A DNA stretch of 64,000 bases from CAUZIB01 sp963578805. Its GTDB lineage: Bacteria; Acidobacteriota; Vicinamibacteria; Vicinamibacterales; UBA8438. A program made the position numbers and the translations under genes. Positions within the stretch are counted from its first letter, which is position 1, and the number at the start of each line of letters is the position of its first letter. Below, in pieces: positions 43,430-52,683 of this stretch. The notes beneath the pieces were generated by a model. It was not told where the DNA came from, made no database searches, and worked only from the letters and a program-made list of their open reading frames with translations. The stretch is taken from contig CAUZDY010000008.1 in NCBI GenBank assembly GCA_963578805.1, positions 24,309 through 88,308 on the forward strand, given 5' to 3'.

Positions 43430-45850
43430 ATGTTTGAGCGATACACGGAGAGGGCCCGGCGTGTATTGTTTTTTGCACGCTATGAGGCCAGCCAGCTCGG
43501 TAGCATCTCGATTGAGACTGAGCATCTCCTGCTCGGGTTGATTCGGGAGGGTAAAGGACTCACGAGTCGCATCTTTGCTCGGTCCCACCTTTCTCTCGAG
43601 AGTATTCGTAAGGAGATTGAGGGACGAACCGTGTTCCGGGAGAAGGTCTCGACGTCAGTCGAGATCCCATTTAGCACCGAAACGAAGCGTGTACTCCAGC
43701 ATGCGGCCGAAGAGGCGGATCGCCTCCTGCATAATCACATCGGGACGGAGCACCTGCTGTTAGGGATTCTTCGGGAGGAGCGATCTGCCGCGGCTTCACT
43801 TTTGTCCGAGAAAGGGATGCGGCTCAACACTGCTCGCGAAGATATCGTGCAGCTGTTGAACGAGAATACGACACTCACACGGGTGAAAGAGACGCCGCTC
43901 CTGGCCGAATTTAGCCGGGACCTGAGTGACGGAGCGATAAAAAATCAACTCGACCCGCTCGTTGGGCGAAGTCTTGAATTGGAGCGGGTGCAGCAGGTGC
44001 TTTGCCGCCGTACCAAGAACAACGCGGTGCTCATCGGCGAGCCTGGCGTTGGTAAAACGGCCATTGTCGAGGGCCTCGCCCAGCGGATCTCTAGCGGCGA
44101 TGTCCCGCATTTTCTTGCCGACAAGCGGATCCTGGCCCTGGATATCTCTCTGGTCGTGGCTGGCACGAAGTATCGCGGACAGTTTGAGGAGCGTCTCAAG
44201 GCGATCATGAAGGAGTTATCGGGGAATCCCAACATCATCGTGTTCATCGATGAGTTGCACACCCTGGTCGGTGCGGGATCGGCAGAGGGCTCACTAGACG
44301 CAGCGAATATTCTCAAACCGGCTCTTTCCCGCGGCGAGATTCGGTGCATCGGGGCGACGACACCGGCCGAGTATCGCAAGTACCTTGAGAAGGACCGATC
44401 CCTGGAGCGACGCTTCCAGGCGGTCAAGGTCGACCCACCCAGCGAAGCCGAGACGCTCCAGATTTTAATGGGGATCAAAGGTCGCTACGAGACGTTCCAT
44501 CATGTGATCTATGCCACAGAGGCGATTGAGGCGGCCGTTCTTCAGTCGAGCCGCTATATCACCGACCGATTTCTTCCCGACAAGGCTATCGATTTGATCG
44601 ACGAGGCCGGTGCCCGCGCCAAGCTGAGCGAGGCCGGATATAGCGAGGAATTTAACGAGATTAATAAGAGTATCCGGGTTGCGGTCGAGCAAATAGAGAG
44701 CGCCACTGCCCAGAAGGACTATGAGCGCGCGCAGTTCTTCCGCGAGCAAGAGGTGCTGGCGCGGGAGAACCTACAGTTCGTGAGGGAGAAATTTGACGTG
44801 AAGTCGGGAACTCACCATGTCGAGGTTGAGAAATTAGACATCGACGAGGTCGTATCGAAGTGGACAGGCGTACCGACGACTGCACTCAATCAGGACGAGA
44901 GCGCGAAGCTGCTCAATATGGAGGCGGAGCTTCACACCCGGGTTATCAGCCAGGAGAAGGCGGTCTCCGCGCTGGCCAGGGCCATCCGTCGCTCCCGGGC
45001 GGGTGTGAAGTCCCCAGACCGGCCGGTTGGAAGCTTCGTGTTCCTTGGTCCGACCGGCGTCGGCAAGACAGAACTGGCGCGCGCGTTGACCAACTTCTTG
45101 TTCGGAAGTGACACGGCGCTCATCCGCTTTGACATGTCCGAGTACATGGAAAAACACTCGGTGTCGAAGTTGATCGGGTCGCCACCCGGGTATGTCGGGC
45201 ACGAAGAGGGCGGGCAACTTACGGAAAAGGTGAAACGCCATCCGTACTCAGTCGTCTTACTGGATGAGATCGAAAAAGCCCACCCTGATCTCTTTAATAT
45301 TCTGCTCCAGGTGTTTGAGGATGGACACCTCACGGACGGATTGGGAAACCGGGTCAACTTCAAGAACTCGATTATCATCATGACGTCGAATATCGGCGCG
45401 CGCTACATTCAGAAAAAGGCGTCGATGGGGTTTCAGTCTTCCGACGTGCACGAAATCCAGCGCAGCGTGTCGGAGATGGTTCTGGCAGAGGTTAAGCGAA
45501 CCTTTAATCCTGAATTTGTCAATCGCGTCGACGAAATCATCGTGTTCGAGGCTCTGTCGGATGATGATCTTCGTCAGATCACGAAGATGTTAATTGCACA
45601 GCTCAACGCGAACCTGGTGGACCGTGATTTTCGAGTGTCGATGGCTCCGGAAGTGGTGGACTGGATTATCGAGACGACCTGCAAGGACCGCTCCTATGGG
45701 GCCCGTCCTCTGCGACGGGCGATTCAACGGTATGTTGAGGATCCGTTGTCCGAGGAGCTCATCCGCGGCAATCTCCAGAGCGGCGATGTCGAGATATACC
45801 TCGACGGCGGGTCACTCTCATGTCGGACGGCCGGTCAAACTGTAGCGTAG
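43430..45850 (+). CDS. clpC: ClpC-type ATP-dependent protease ATPase
   Basis: AAA+ unfoldase that feeds ClpP or acts as a chaperone. The layout is Clp N-terminal repeats (MFERYTERARRVLFFAR and TEHLLLGLIREG, repeated near residue 95), AAA module 1 with Walker A GEPGVGKTA, a UVR-like linker helix (KDYERAQFFREQEVLARE), AAA module 2 with Walker A GPTGVGKTE and Walker B VVLLDEIEKAHPD, and a ClpB_D2-small domain. The linker is short, as in ClpC, not the long coiled coil of ClpB. At 806 residues the size fits. The 5' promoter is at 43351. Confidence 0.95.
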   Translation: MFERYTERARRVLFFARYEASQLGSISIETEHLLLGLIREGKGLTSRIFARSHLSLESIRKEIEGRTVFREKVSTSVEIPFSTETKRVLQHAAEEADRLLHNHIGTEHLLLGILREERSAAASLLSEKGMRLNTAREDIVQLLNENTTLTRVKETPLLAEFSRDLSDGAIKNQLDPLVGRSLELERVQQVLCRRTKNNAVLIGEPGVGKTAIVEGLAQRISSGDVPHFLADKRILALDISLVVAGTKYRGQFEERLKAIMKELSGNPNIIVFIDELHTLVGAGSAEGSLDAANILKPALSRGEIRCIGATTPAEYRKYLEKDRSLERRFQAVKVDPPSEAETLQILMGIKGRYETFHHVIYATEAIEAAVLQSSRYITDRFLPDKAIDLIDEAGARAKLSEAGYSEEFNEINKSIRVAVEQIESATAQKDYERAQFFREQEVLARENLQFVREKFDVKSGTHHVEVEKLDIDEVVSKWTGVPTTALNQDESAKLLNMEAELHTRVISQEKAVSALARAIRRSRAGVKSPDRPVGSFVFLGPTGVGKTELARALTNFLFGSDTALIRFDMSEYMEKHSVSKLIGSPPGYVGHEEGGQLTEKVKRHPYSVVLLDEIEKAHPDLFNILLQVFEDGHLTDGLGNRVNFKNSIIIMTSNIGARYIQKKASMGFQSSDVHEIQRSVSEMVLAEVKRTFNPEFVNRVDEIIVFEALSDDDLRQITKMLIAQLNANLVDRDFRVSMAPEVVDWIIETTCKDRSYGARPLRRAIQRYVEDPLSEELIRGNLQSGDVEIYLDGGSLSCRTAGQTVA

Positions 45851-45950
45851 AACGCCACAAGCTGGCTTGATGCGTCTAAGTTCTCGTAGACTAGAAGGTC
45901 GGCGTTACGCGCGCGCGATGCCAGCGCTGTCGGTGACGCAACCGTTGAGG

Positions 45951-48611
45951 ATGAGTAAATTTCTGAGAGTTTATCTCGGCGTTTTTGCGGCGTTCGTCGC
46001 GCAGCTAACTGCTGGAGAGCTGTCGGCGATGGCGCCTGCCGTGGTGGCTGCGGAGGAGAGTGGGCAGGCGCCGGCCGCTCAGCCCCCTGAAGATTCCCCA
46101 CCACTCGTCAGGACCCTTGAGCTTAATTTCGATTCACAGGGAGGCGTCGCCGGCGTCGATCTCGAGACCTATCTGTACCACATGGAGATCAAGGATCATG
46201 TCAGCGCCCCGAGCCAGGGGAGGTGGGTGCCATACACAGACGCCATCGAGCAAATCCTGGTTGAAGACTTCCGTAGGATGTGGGACACGGGGTTTCTCGA
46301 CGATCTGGTGATCGATGTCATCGATCAACCGTATGACAACGGTGTAGTCGGTAAACACATCACGTTCCGTTTTGAAGAGCGCGCGCGCGTCAAGATCTAC
46401 ACCTTTGAGGGATCGGACGAAGTCGACCGGACTGACATTGAGACGGCGATGGCGGACAACGACCTGTCGATGCGTATCGATTCGTTTCTCGATGAGGGGA
46501 AAATACAGCAGGTGAAGGGGCTGCTTCGAGAAATGTACTCTAGGGAGGGATATCCGTTTGCGGAGGTGAGTCACGAACTGAGCGATCTCACAGGGGGGCC
46601 GAACGTTGTGCAGTTGACGTTCAACACGAGTGCGGGCCCAAAGGTTTACATTGAGAATATTGAGTTCGTGGGGAACGAAGAGTTGAGCGACGGCGACCTC
46701 AAGGGCCAAATGGAACAAATCAAGGAGCGATGGTTCCTCTCTTGGATGACCGGTCGCGGAACATACAAGGAGGCGTTGTTCGAGGAGGATGCCGACCGAA
46801 TCGTGGCTTACTATACGGAGCGAGGCTATATCGACGCGAGGGTGGGGTCGCCTGAGTCGACCTATCTCGAACCGTCGGATGATGGTAAAACGCGCGGCAT
46901 GCGGCTACGGATTCCGGTTGATGAGGGCGATCGCTATCGCATTGGAGAGGTTCGGTATGACGGCAATGATGTATTGACGGAATCTGGCCTCGACCAGATC
47001 TTCGGGAGTCTCCAAGAGGGCGAGTATTACAGCCAGAAGGATGTCGCCGACGGTCTGACGATTGCACGTGAGGTGTACGGGGGACGCGGCTACACTGAGT
47101 TGACGGTGTTTCCGGATCTGCAGCGCCGGAATTCTCCTGATTATGCGGTAGGGGGCAACGGCGAGGTCCCCATCACCGATTCCGGTGAGGATGGGCCGAC
47201 CCCGGGCGCCGATCCATACGCTCAGCGGCCAACGCATATGGAGGGGGATCCGATCGTCGACGTGACACTGCGGATTCAGGAAGGCGAACAGCAGTTCGTC
47301 AACCGCATTACCTTTGCCGGGAACGAGAGCACCCACGACGAGGTGATCCGTCGTGAGCTGCAACTCCTTGAGCAAGGCGTCTTCAATACCCAAGCGCTCC
47401 AGAATAGCATTCGTCGTTTAAACCAGCTGGGATTCTTTGAGCCGCTCGAGGAGTCAGCGGTCGAGATCGAGAACGTCGAAGGCGCTGAGAACGAAGTCGA
47501 CCTGACCGTTCGGTTGACCGAGCAGAACCTGAATCAACTGACGTTCGGGGCCGGCGTCTCGCAGTTCGATGGCTTCTTCGGGCAGTTGGCCTTCGCTACG
47601 AGAAACTTTCTCGGCCGCGGAGAGAATTTGAACGTCTCGTTCCAGAAAGGGTCTCGTCTCAGCAACATCAATCTGGGCTATACCAAGCCGTACCTCTTTA
47701 ATCGAAACATGTCCGCTGGGGTCAACCTGTTCTCTCGCCGAATCGAGTGGATGGGGGCGTATTCAGAGGACTCCAAGGGTGGGAGTGTAACGATTGGACG
47801 ACCGCTCGCGCTGTTTACTCGGGTGTTTATGACGTATAGCTACGAGGGAACGTCGGTAACCGATGTGAACCAAATGTTTTTCGATGACCCGGACATGCTC
47901 ATCGGTAATCCGTTTTTCCAGGACGGGTTGTTGCTTGAGAGCCAGGGTCGCCGCACGGTGAGCAAGATCGCTCCATCGCTGCAGCATGACACGATTGATC
48001 ATCCCATCTTCCCATCCTCAGGTAAGAGCTATTCCGCAACGATGGAGTTTGCGGGTCTGGGCGGAAACACAAAGTTTTGGAAGCCGATTCTCGAAGGGAT
48101 TTGGTATTTTCCGCATACATCGCGGACCATTGTGGGCATCCGGACACAGTTTCAATTCATTGCGACTGGCAACTCGGATCGGTTGCCGATTTTTGAGCGG
48201 CTTTGGCTGGGCGGTGAGTATACCATCCGTGGGTTCGACATGCGTCGAATTGGGCCGACCGTTGGCGACCTGAACCCCGAAGACGTGGACCCCGACAGTT
48301 ATCGGGGGAAGATGGTGATCGGCGGTAACAAGAGCTTCCTGTTCAATGGGGAGTATCAGATCACTATTGCGGACCCGGTCCGGCTCGTGGTCTTTTACGA
48401 CACAGGTCAGGTGCAGGACTTTCGAAACAAATTTAACCGAGAGTCGTTCAGGACGTCTACGGGCGTCGAGATGCGCTTCTTTATGCCTGTTCTCAATATA
48501 CCGTTTCGACTAATTTACGCCTGGAACCCTCAGCGTGAGGGCGTATACGACGATCGGTTCAGACCTCAGAAGGCAACCGTGTTCCGTTTTTCAGTCGGAA
48601 CCATGTTTTAG
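45951..48611 (+). CDS. bamA: Outer-membrane protein assembly factor BamA
   Basis: Central subunit of the beta-barrel assembly machinery. A signal peptide (FLRVYLGVFAAFVAQLTAGELSA) is followed by POTRA domains and a C-terminal 16-strand barrel (about residues 540-886). The barrel contains the lid motif YTIRGFDMR and ends in VFRFSVGTMF with the terminal Phe. A low-complexity Gly/Asp/Pro insertion of about 35-40 residues (about 47130-47240) lies in the last POTRA region. ATG 45951 is preferred for the signal peptide over ATG 45870. It directly precedes the Skp gene, a conserved order. Confidence 0.95.
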   Translation: MSKFLRVYLGVFAAFVAQLTAGELSAMAPAVVAAEESGQAPAAQPPEDSPPLVRTLELNFDSQGGVAGVDLETYLYHMEIKDHVSAPSQGRWVPYTDAIEQILVEDFRRMWDTGFLDDLVIDVIDQPYDNGVVGKHITFRFEERARVKIYTFEGSDEVDRTDIETAMADNDLSMRIDSFLDEGKIQQVKGLLREMYSREGYPFAEVSHELSDLTGGPNVVQLTFNTSAGPKVYIENIEFVGNEELSDGDLKGQMEQIKERWFLSWMTGRGTYKEALFEEDADRIVAYYTERGYIDARVGSPESTYLEPSDDGKTRGMRLRIPVDEGDRYRIGEVRYDGNDVLTESGLDQIFGSLQEGEYYSQKDVADGLTIAREVYGGRGYTELTVFPDLQRRNSPDYAVGGNGEVPITDSGEDGPTPGADPYAQRPTHMEGDPIVDVTLRIQEGEQQFVNRITFAGNESTHDEVIRRELQLLEQGVFNTQALQNSIRRLNQLGFFEPLEESAVEIENVEGAENEVDLTVRLTEQNLNQLTFGAGVSQFDGFFGQLAFATRNFLGRGENLNVSFQKGSRLSNINLGYTKPYLFNRNMSAGVNLFSRRIEWMGAYSEDSKGGSVTIGRPLALFTRVFMTYSYEGTSVTDVNQMFFDDPDMLIGNPFFQDGLLLESQGRRTVSKIAPSLQHDTIDHPIFPSSGKSYSATMEFAGLGGNTKFWKPILEGIWYFPHTSRTIVGIRTQFQFIATGNSDRLPIFERLWLGGEYTIRGFDMRRIGPTVGDLNPEDVDPDSYRGKMVIGGNKSFLFNGEYQITIADPVRLVVFYDTGQVQDFRNKFNRESFRTSTGVEMRFFMPVLNIPFRLIYAWNPQREGVYDDRFRPQKATVFRFSVGTMF

Positions 48612-48687
48612 CATCGCAGCACACGTAATAATTCACGATGGATATCAACTGTAGAACGGTAAACGAGAACAGATGAGGTCAGCACGC

Positions 48688-49305
48688 ATGAAATTCTTAA
48701 CAACCGCCATTGCGGTGGGTATGATCGCCACGACTGGGTGGATGGGCACGGAGGCATCAGCCGGGCAGGCGACTGGGTCGACGGGTGCATCGTTTGCCTA
48801 CGTCGACATTCAGCGTGTGGCCGCTGAGTCCACGGAAGGGCAGGACGCCAACACTAAAGTTGACGCATTGAGCCAGGAAAAGCTGGCTGAGATTGAGGCC
48901 AGAAACACAGAAGGACAGGGAGAGGTTGCTGCTCTCAATCAAGAGTTGCAGGACGCACAGCAAAACCTGCAGCAGGGTCAGAACGTGATCAGCCCGGAGG
49001 CGGCGGCGACACTACAGCGACAGATAACACGACTGCAGCGAGATGTTGAGCGGACGTCGGCCGATATGCAAGCAGACATCCAACGGATGAGCCAGGATGC
49101 CGAGATCGAGGTTCAGGAGTTGCAACTGCAGCTCCAGTCGCAGTTCGAGGAACGACTGGTTCCGGCTATTGACCAGCTGGCTACGGAACAGGGGTTTTTG
49201 TTTATTTTCAGCGCCCAGCAGGGCCTGGTGTGGGCCGACCCGTCCTTGGACGTCACGCAGGCACTGCTCGACCTCGTCAACAGCACTGCCCCTGACACTC
49301 CCTAG
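48688..49305 (+). CDS. skp: Periplasmic chaperone Skp/OmpH family
   Basis: Holds unfolded outer-membrane proteins for BamA. A signal peptide (residues 1-25, ending TEASA) is followed by the OmpH core: FAYVDIQRVAAES, then a long Gln/Ala/Glu-rich coiled coil (about 55-140) and FLFIFSAQQGLVWADPSLDVTQALLDLVN at the end. ATG 48688 follows GAGG by eight bases, which decides it over ATG 48673. About 260 bp of non-coding DNA separate it from the next gene; lpxD, often found here, is absent. Confidence 0.9.
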   Translation: MKFLTTAIAVGMIATTGWMGTEASAGQATGSTGASFAYVDIQRVAAESTEGQDANTKVDALSQEKLAEIEARNTEGQGEVAALNQELQDAQQNLQQGQNVISPEAAATLQRQITRLQRDVERTSADMQADIQRMSQDAEIEVQELQLQLQSQFEERLVPAIDQLATEQGFLFIFSAQQGLVWADPSLDVTQALLDLVNSTAPDTP

Positions 49306-49563
49306 AGCCGGTTCCACGACGATGCCGGCCGTCGTCAGCTCTTAGCCACAGCAAGTTGGCCGCCTGCGCTATCGTCTTGCTGGACGGATAGCCAGTGGGG
49401 TAGCTGGGCTCCGATGGTACACGGCGACGAGGCCCGTTCCGCCTGGCGGCCGCTGGTATTGCGACCTCACTGGTGGACGCAGCGATTAGAACTCGGTAAA
49501 CTGATCCGCTGGCGATGCCCGATCTGTTGACTATCGGGTGCGACTTTATCGCCCTGAGGCCCC

Positions 49564-50823
49564 GTGTCCCTCGACATCCCTCGCGTCCTCGACCGTCTAT
49601 CCTACCGATATCCGTCGCTGCTGGTTGACGCGGTGACGGAACATGACCCGGGCTCACGCATGGTCGCCGTGAAGAATGTCACGGTGAATGAGGAGTACTT
49701 CCAAGGTCACTTCCCTGGGACCCCCCTGATGCCAGGGGTGATGATGATCGAGAGCTTGGCGCAGGTGGCCACGCTCCTGTTGTTGGCGGACGACAGCGAC
49801 GACGGTTCCCGCGATGCGCGCGCGGTTCTGAAACGCGTCGACAACGCGAAGTTTCGCCGGCAGGTGTTACCGGGCGACCAACTGAGCCTCGAGGTTGTCG
49901 TCCGCGAGCGATCAACGGAGGAGGCTGTCGTTCATGGTGTCGCCAAGACGGACAACAAGGTTGTGGCGCAGGCCAACCTCCTGATCGGGTTCGAGTATGG
50001 CGCATCAAACATACACGACACGGCTATCGTGTACCCTGGCGCTGTGATCGGGGCCGGAACCGTCGTGGGACCTTACGCTGTGATCGGGCATGGCGTGAGA
50101 TTGGGTAAGAGATGTCGGGTCGGCGCTTCGGCGGTTCTCGACGGCGATACTGAAATCGGTAACGGTTGTCAGTTCTTCCCGTTTACGTCGATCGGGTTAA
50201 TCCCCCAGGATCTTAAATTTAAAGGCGAAAAGACACGTCTCGTTATTGGCCATCGTAACGTGTTCCGCGAAGGTGTCACGGTGCATCGCGGGACGCGCGG
50301 CGGTGGTGGGCTGACCCTTATTGGGGACGACAACGTGTTCATGGCGTACGCCCATGTTGCGCATGATTGCATTGTCGGCAACCGCAACATCTTTGGGAAC
50401 GGTGCAACGCTCGGAGGACACGTGGTGGTCGAAGACGAAGCGGCCGTTAGCGCTTACTCGGGTGTGCATCAGTTCTGTCGTGTGGGTCGCCAGGCCTTTG
50501 TTGGCGGATATTCCGTAATTACCAAGGATGCCGTGCCGTACGGACGGACCGTCGGGAATCGGGCCCGCATTTACGGTCTCAATACGATCGGCCTCGTTCG
50601 GCGGGAGTGTTCACCAGAAACGGTTGCCAAGCTCAGGAAGGCCTATCGGTATCTGTTACAGTCGAAGCTTAACACCACGTACGCTCTGCGACGCATCGAG
50701 ACTGATCCGTCATTGAAGTGCCCGGAGGTCGATTACTTGCTGGCGTTTATCCGGACGTCGAAGCGGGGTGTCAATCTGCGACGTCCGTCGCGACGGATGG
50801 AGCCGGTCGGAGTCGATGAGTAG
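49564..50823 (+). CDS. Fusion of FabZ 3-hydroxyacyl-ACP dehydratase and LpxA acyltransferase
   Basis: One ORF of 419 residues encodes two enzymes. Residues 1-145 match FabZ, with the active-site His in GHFPGTPLMPGVMM and the Glu in ESLAQ. Residues 150-410 match LpxA (UDP-GlcNAc acyltransferase), with left-handed beta-helix hexads and the catalytic His in AYAHVAHD, and a C-terminal helical region ending RLRKAYRYLL-like. FabZ and LpxA both use 3-hydroxyacyl-ACP, at a branch point between phospholipid and lipid A, so fusion would tie their supply. No stop codon, frame change or internal ribosome site separates them. Start GTG 49564; no strong SD is visible. Confidence 0.9.
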   Translation: MSLDIPRVLDRLSYRYPSLLVDAVTEHDPGSRMVAVKNVTVNEEYFQGHFPGTPLMPGVMMIESLAQVATLLLLADDSDDGSRDARAVLKRVDNAKFRRQVLPGDQLSLEVVVRERSTEEAVVHGVAKTDNKVVAQANLLIGFEYGASNIHDTAIVYPGAVIGAGTVVGPYAVIGHGVRLGKRCRVGASAVLDGDTEIGNGCQFFPFTSIGLIPQDLKFKGEKTRLVIGHRNVFREGVTVHRGTRGGGGLTLIGDDNVFMAYAHVAHDCIVGNRNIFGNGATLGGHVVVEDEAAVSAYSGVHQFCRVGRQAFVGGYSVITKDAVPYGRTVGNRARIYGLNTIGLVRRECSPETVAKLRKAYRYLLQSKLNTTYALRRIETDPSLKCPEVDYLLAFIRTSKRGVNLRRPSRRMEPVGVDE

Positions 50824-50871
50824 TTCCTCCTAAGGAAACGGTCATTACCTATTACAGCGGACGCAACCACT

Positions 50872-51702
50872 ATGCGGATTGGTCTGATCGCTGGCAGCGG
50901 ACGGTTTCCGTTTCTCGCGCTGGCCGCGGCCAGCAATCTCGGGCACGAGGTAACGGTTGTGGCGATTCGTGGGGAGGCTGACACCGAGCTCGAGTCAGCC
51001 GCAACCGCCGTGCCAGGGACTGAGATCCACTGGGTGTCACTCGGTCAACTTGGACGTTGCATCACGTTTCTGAAGGAAGCCGGTGTGTCGCGGGCGCTTA
51101 TGGCGGGACAGGTCAAGCACACCAAGCTGTTCGCCGGGCTGGTGCCCGATCTCACCCTACTCTCCGTGCTTAGCCGACTCAGGACCCGAAACACCGATGC
51201 CTTGATCGCGGCTGTGGCGGACGTGCTCCAAGAGCACGGGATCGAATTAGTGAACTCGACCAGTTTTCTCGAGCCGCTGTTGGCTGCCGCTGGGACGTTG
51301 ACCCGTCGCGTGCCTACCGCGGACGAAGCGGCCGACCTCGCATTCGGCTACAGGATGGCAGACGCCGTGGCCGGGCTGGACATTGGCCAGACCATCGTTG
51401 TTAAGGACCGAGCGGTTGTGGCTGTCGAGGCTATGGAGGGGACCGACGAGGTGATCGCTCGGGCCGGTCGGCTTGCGGGTGCGGGCACGTGTGTGGTGAA
51501 GGTGGCGAAGCCTCACCAAGACATGCGATTCGATGTTCCGGTGGTAGGTACCGCGACAATTCGTACCATGCAGGAGGCAGGGGCTACCGTGTTGTCGATT
51601 GATGCTGGCCGGGCGCTCGTCCTGGATGGCGACGCGGTGTTTCGGGCCGCGGACGAAGTTGGGGTTTCGGTCGTCGGGCGTGTCGGAGATTCTACGAAAT
51701 GA
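50872..51702 (+). CDS. lpxI: UDP-2,3-diacylglucosamine pyrophosphatase LpxI
   Basis: Hydrolyses UDP-2,3-diacylglucosamine to lipid X in lipid A synthesis, the alternative to LpxH. The 276 residues have the LpxI N-terminal domain MRIGLIAGSGRFPFLA, the hinge GQVKHTKLFAGL and the C-terminal domain with KPHQDMRFDVPVVG carrying catalytic acidic residues. It follows the FabZ-LpxA fusion after 48 bp, and its 3' end overlaps the next gene by four bases. LpxC, LpxD and LpxB are not in the window. Confidence 0.93.
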   Translation: MRIGLIAGSGRFPFLALAAASNLGHEVTVVAIRGEADTELESAATAVPGTEIHWVSLGQLGRCITFLKEAGVSRALMAGQVKHTKLFAGLVPDLTLLSVLSRLRTRNTDALIAAVADVLQEHGIELVNSTSFLEPLLAAAGTLTRRVPTADEAADLAFGYRMADAVAGLDIGQTIVVKDRAVVAVEAMEGTDEVIARAGRLAGAGTCVVKVAKPHQDMRFDVPVVGTATIRTMQEAGATVLSIDAGRALVLDGDAVFRAADEVGVSVVGRVGDSTK

Positions 51703-52673
51703 CCGAGGCAGGCCGGCAACGGGTCGGAGTCGTTGGCGTAGGTCATGTCGGACGACACCATGCGAGGATCTTAGCTCAGGCGGCGGATGTCGATCTTGTA
51801 TCGGTTGTGGACATCAACCGAGCGCGAGCCGACGAGGTGGCGTCGGAGACCGGGTCTCGTGCCAGTGTGGACGCCCTGGAGCTATTGGGGCAGGTAGACG
51901 CGGTGACCGTAGCGGTGCCGACGGCGGCGCATGCCCGAGTGGCGAGCCCGTTCCTGGAGGCGGGCCTTCCTGTGCTCGTCGAGAAGCCAATCGCCGCGTC
52001 GCTGGCAGAAGCGGATGCGATGCTTCGACTGGCCAGTAAGCGTGGTGTGACACTCGCCGTGGGGCATTCGGAGCGATATAATCCGGCGGTTACGGTGGCA
52101 ATGCCCCTTGTAACGGAACCGCGGTTCGTCGAGGTGCATCGACTGGCCTCGTTCCCGGCCAGAGGGCTGGATGTGGACGTCGTTTTTGACGTGATGATTC
52201 ATGACATTGATATCCTGCTCGCCATCGTGCAGGGGGAGCCCTTGTCAATTGAGGCGGTGGGCGTGCCGGTGCTCACCGATCGCATCGATATCGCCAACGC
52301 GAGACTTCGGTTTGGAGACGGGTGCATTGCCAACCTAACCGCAAGCCGCATTAGCCGCGACCGGGTCAGGAAGCTACGGTTCTTTCAGCACCACGCACTG
52401 GTGACCGTCGACTGTGTAACCCAGGAGGTCGAGGCGTTTCGGGTGACGCGCAGCCCTGGCCGGGAGCCGGTCATCGAGGGGGGCAGTATTCCGGTTCCTG
52501 ATGGTGAGCCGCTCGAATTTGAACTGCGTGACTTCCTGAGCACTATTCGGACCGGAGGGACACCGCGCGTCGACGGTATCGCTGGTCGTCGAGCACTGGC
52601 GGTGGCTGAAGAAATTGCCGCCGCGATGCTGGAACGTAACGACCCGCTGCGACCGCCTGATCGCGTAGCCTGA
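51699..52673 (+). CDS. Gfo/Idh/MocA oxidoreductase, possible UDP-GlcNAc 3-dehydrogenase (GnnA-like)
   Basis: NAD(P)-dependent sugar oxidoreductase of 324 residues. The Rossmann dinucleotide motif is GVVGVGHVGRHHARILA, and the EKPIAAS motif has the catalytic Lys. The helix HSERYNPAVT is of a type seen in Gfo/Idh proteins coded with lipid A genes. The position after fabZ-lpxA and lpxI suggests modification of UDP-GlcNAc for a diamino lipid A sugar, as GnnA does with GnnB in Acidithiobacillus and Leptospira. No aminotransferase partner is in the window, so this is inference; a general sugar dehydrogenase is possible. It overlaps lpxI. Confidence 0.72.
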   Translation: MTEAGRQRVGVVGVGHVGRHHARILAQAADVDLVSVVDINRARADEVASETGSRASVDALELLGQVDAVTVAVPTAAHARVASPFLEAGLPVLVEKPIAASLAEADAMLRLASKRGVTLAVGHSERYNPAVTVAMPLVTEPRFVEVHRLASFPARGLDVDVVFDVMIHDIDILLAIVQGEPLSIEAVGVPVLTDRIDIANARLRFGDGCIANLTASRISRDRVRKLRFFQHHALVTVDCVTQEVEAFRVTRSPGREPVIEGGSIPVPDGEPLEFELRDFLSTIRTGGTPRVDGIAGRRALAVAEEIAAAMLERNDPLRPPDRVA

Positions 52674-52683
52674 GGAGCCTGAC

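Noticed and set aside
46134..46718. Minus-strand 194-codon ORF over bamA
   Set aside because: Antisense to strongly supported BamA POTRA coding sequence; no recognisable features or start site.
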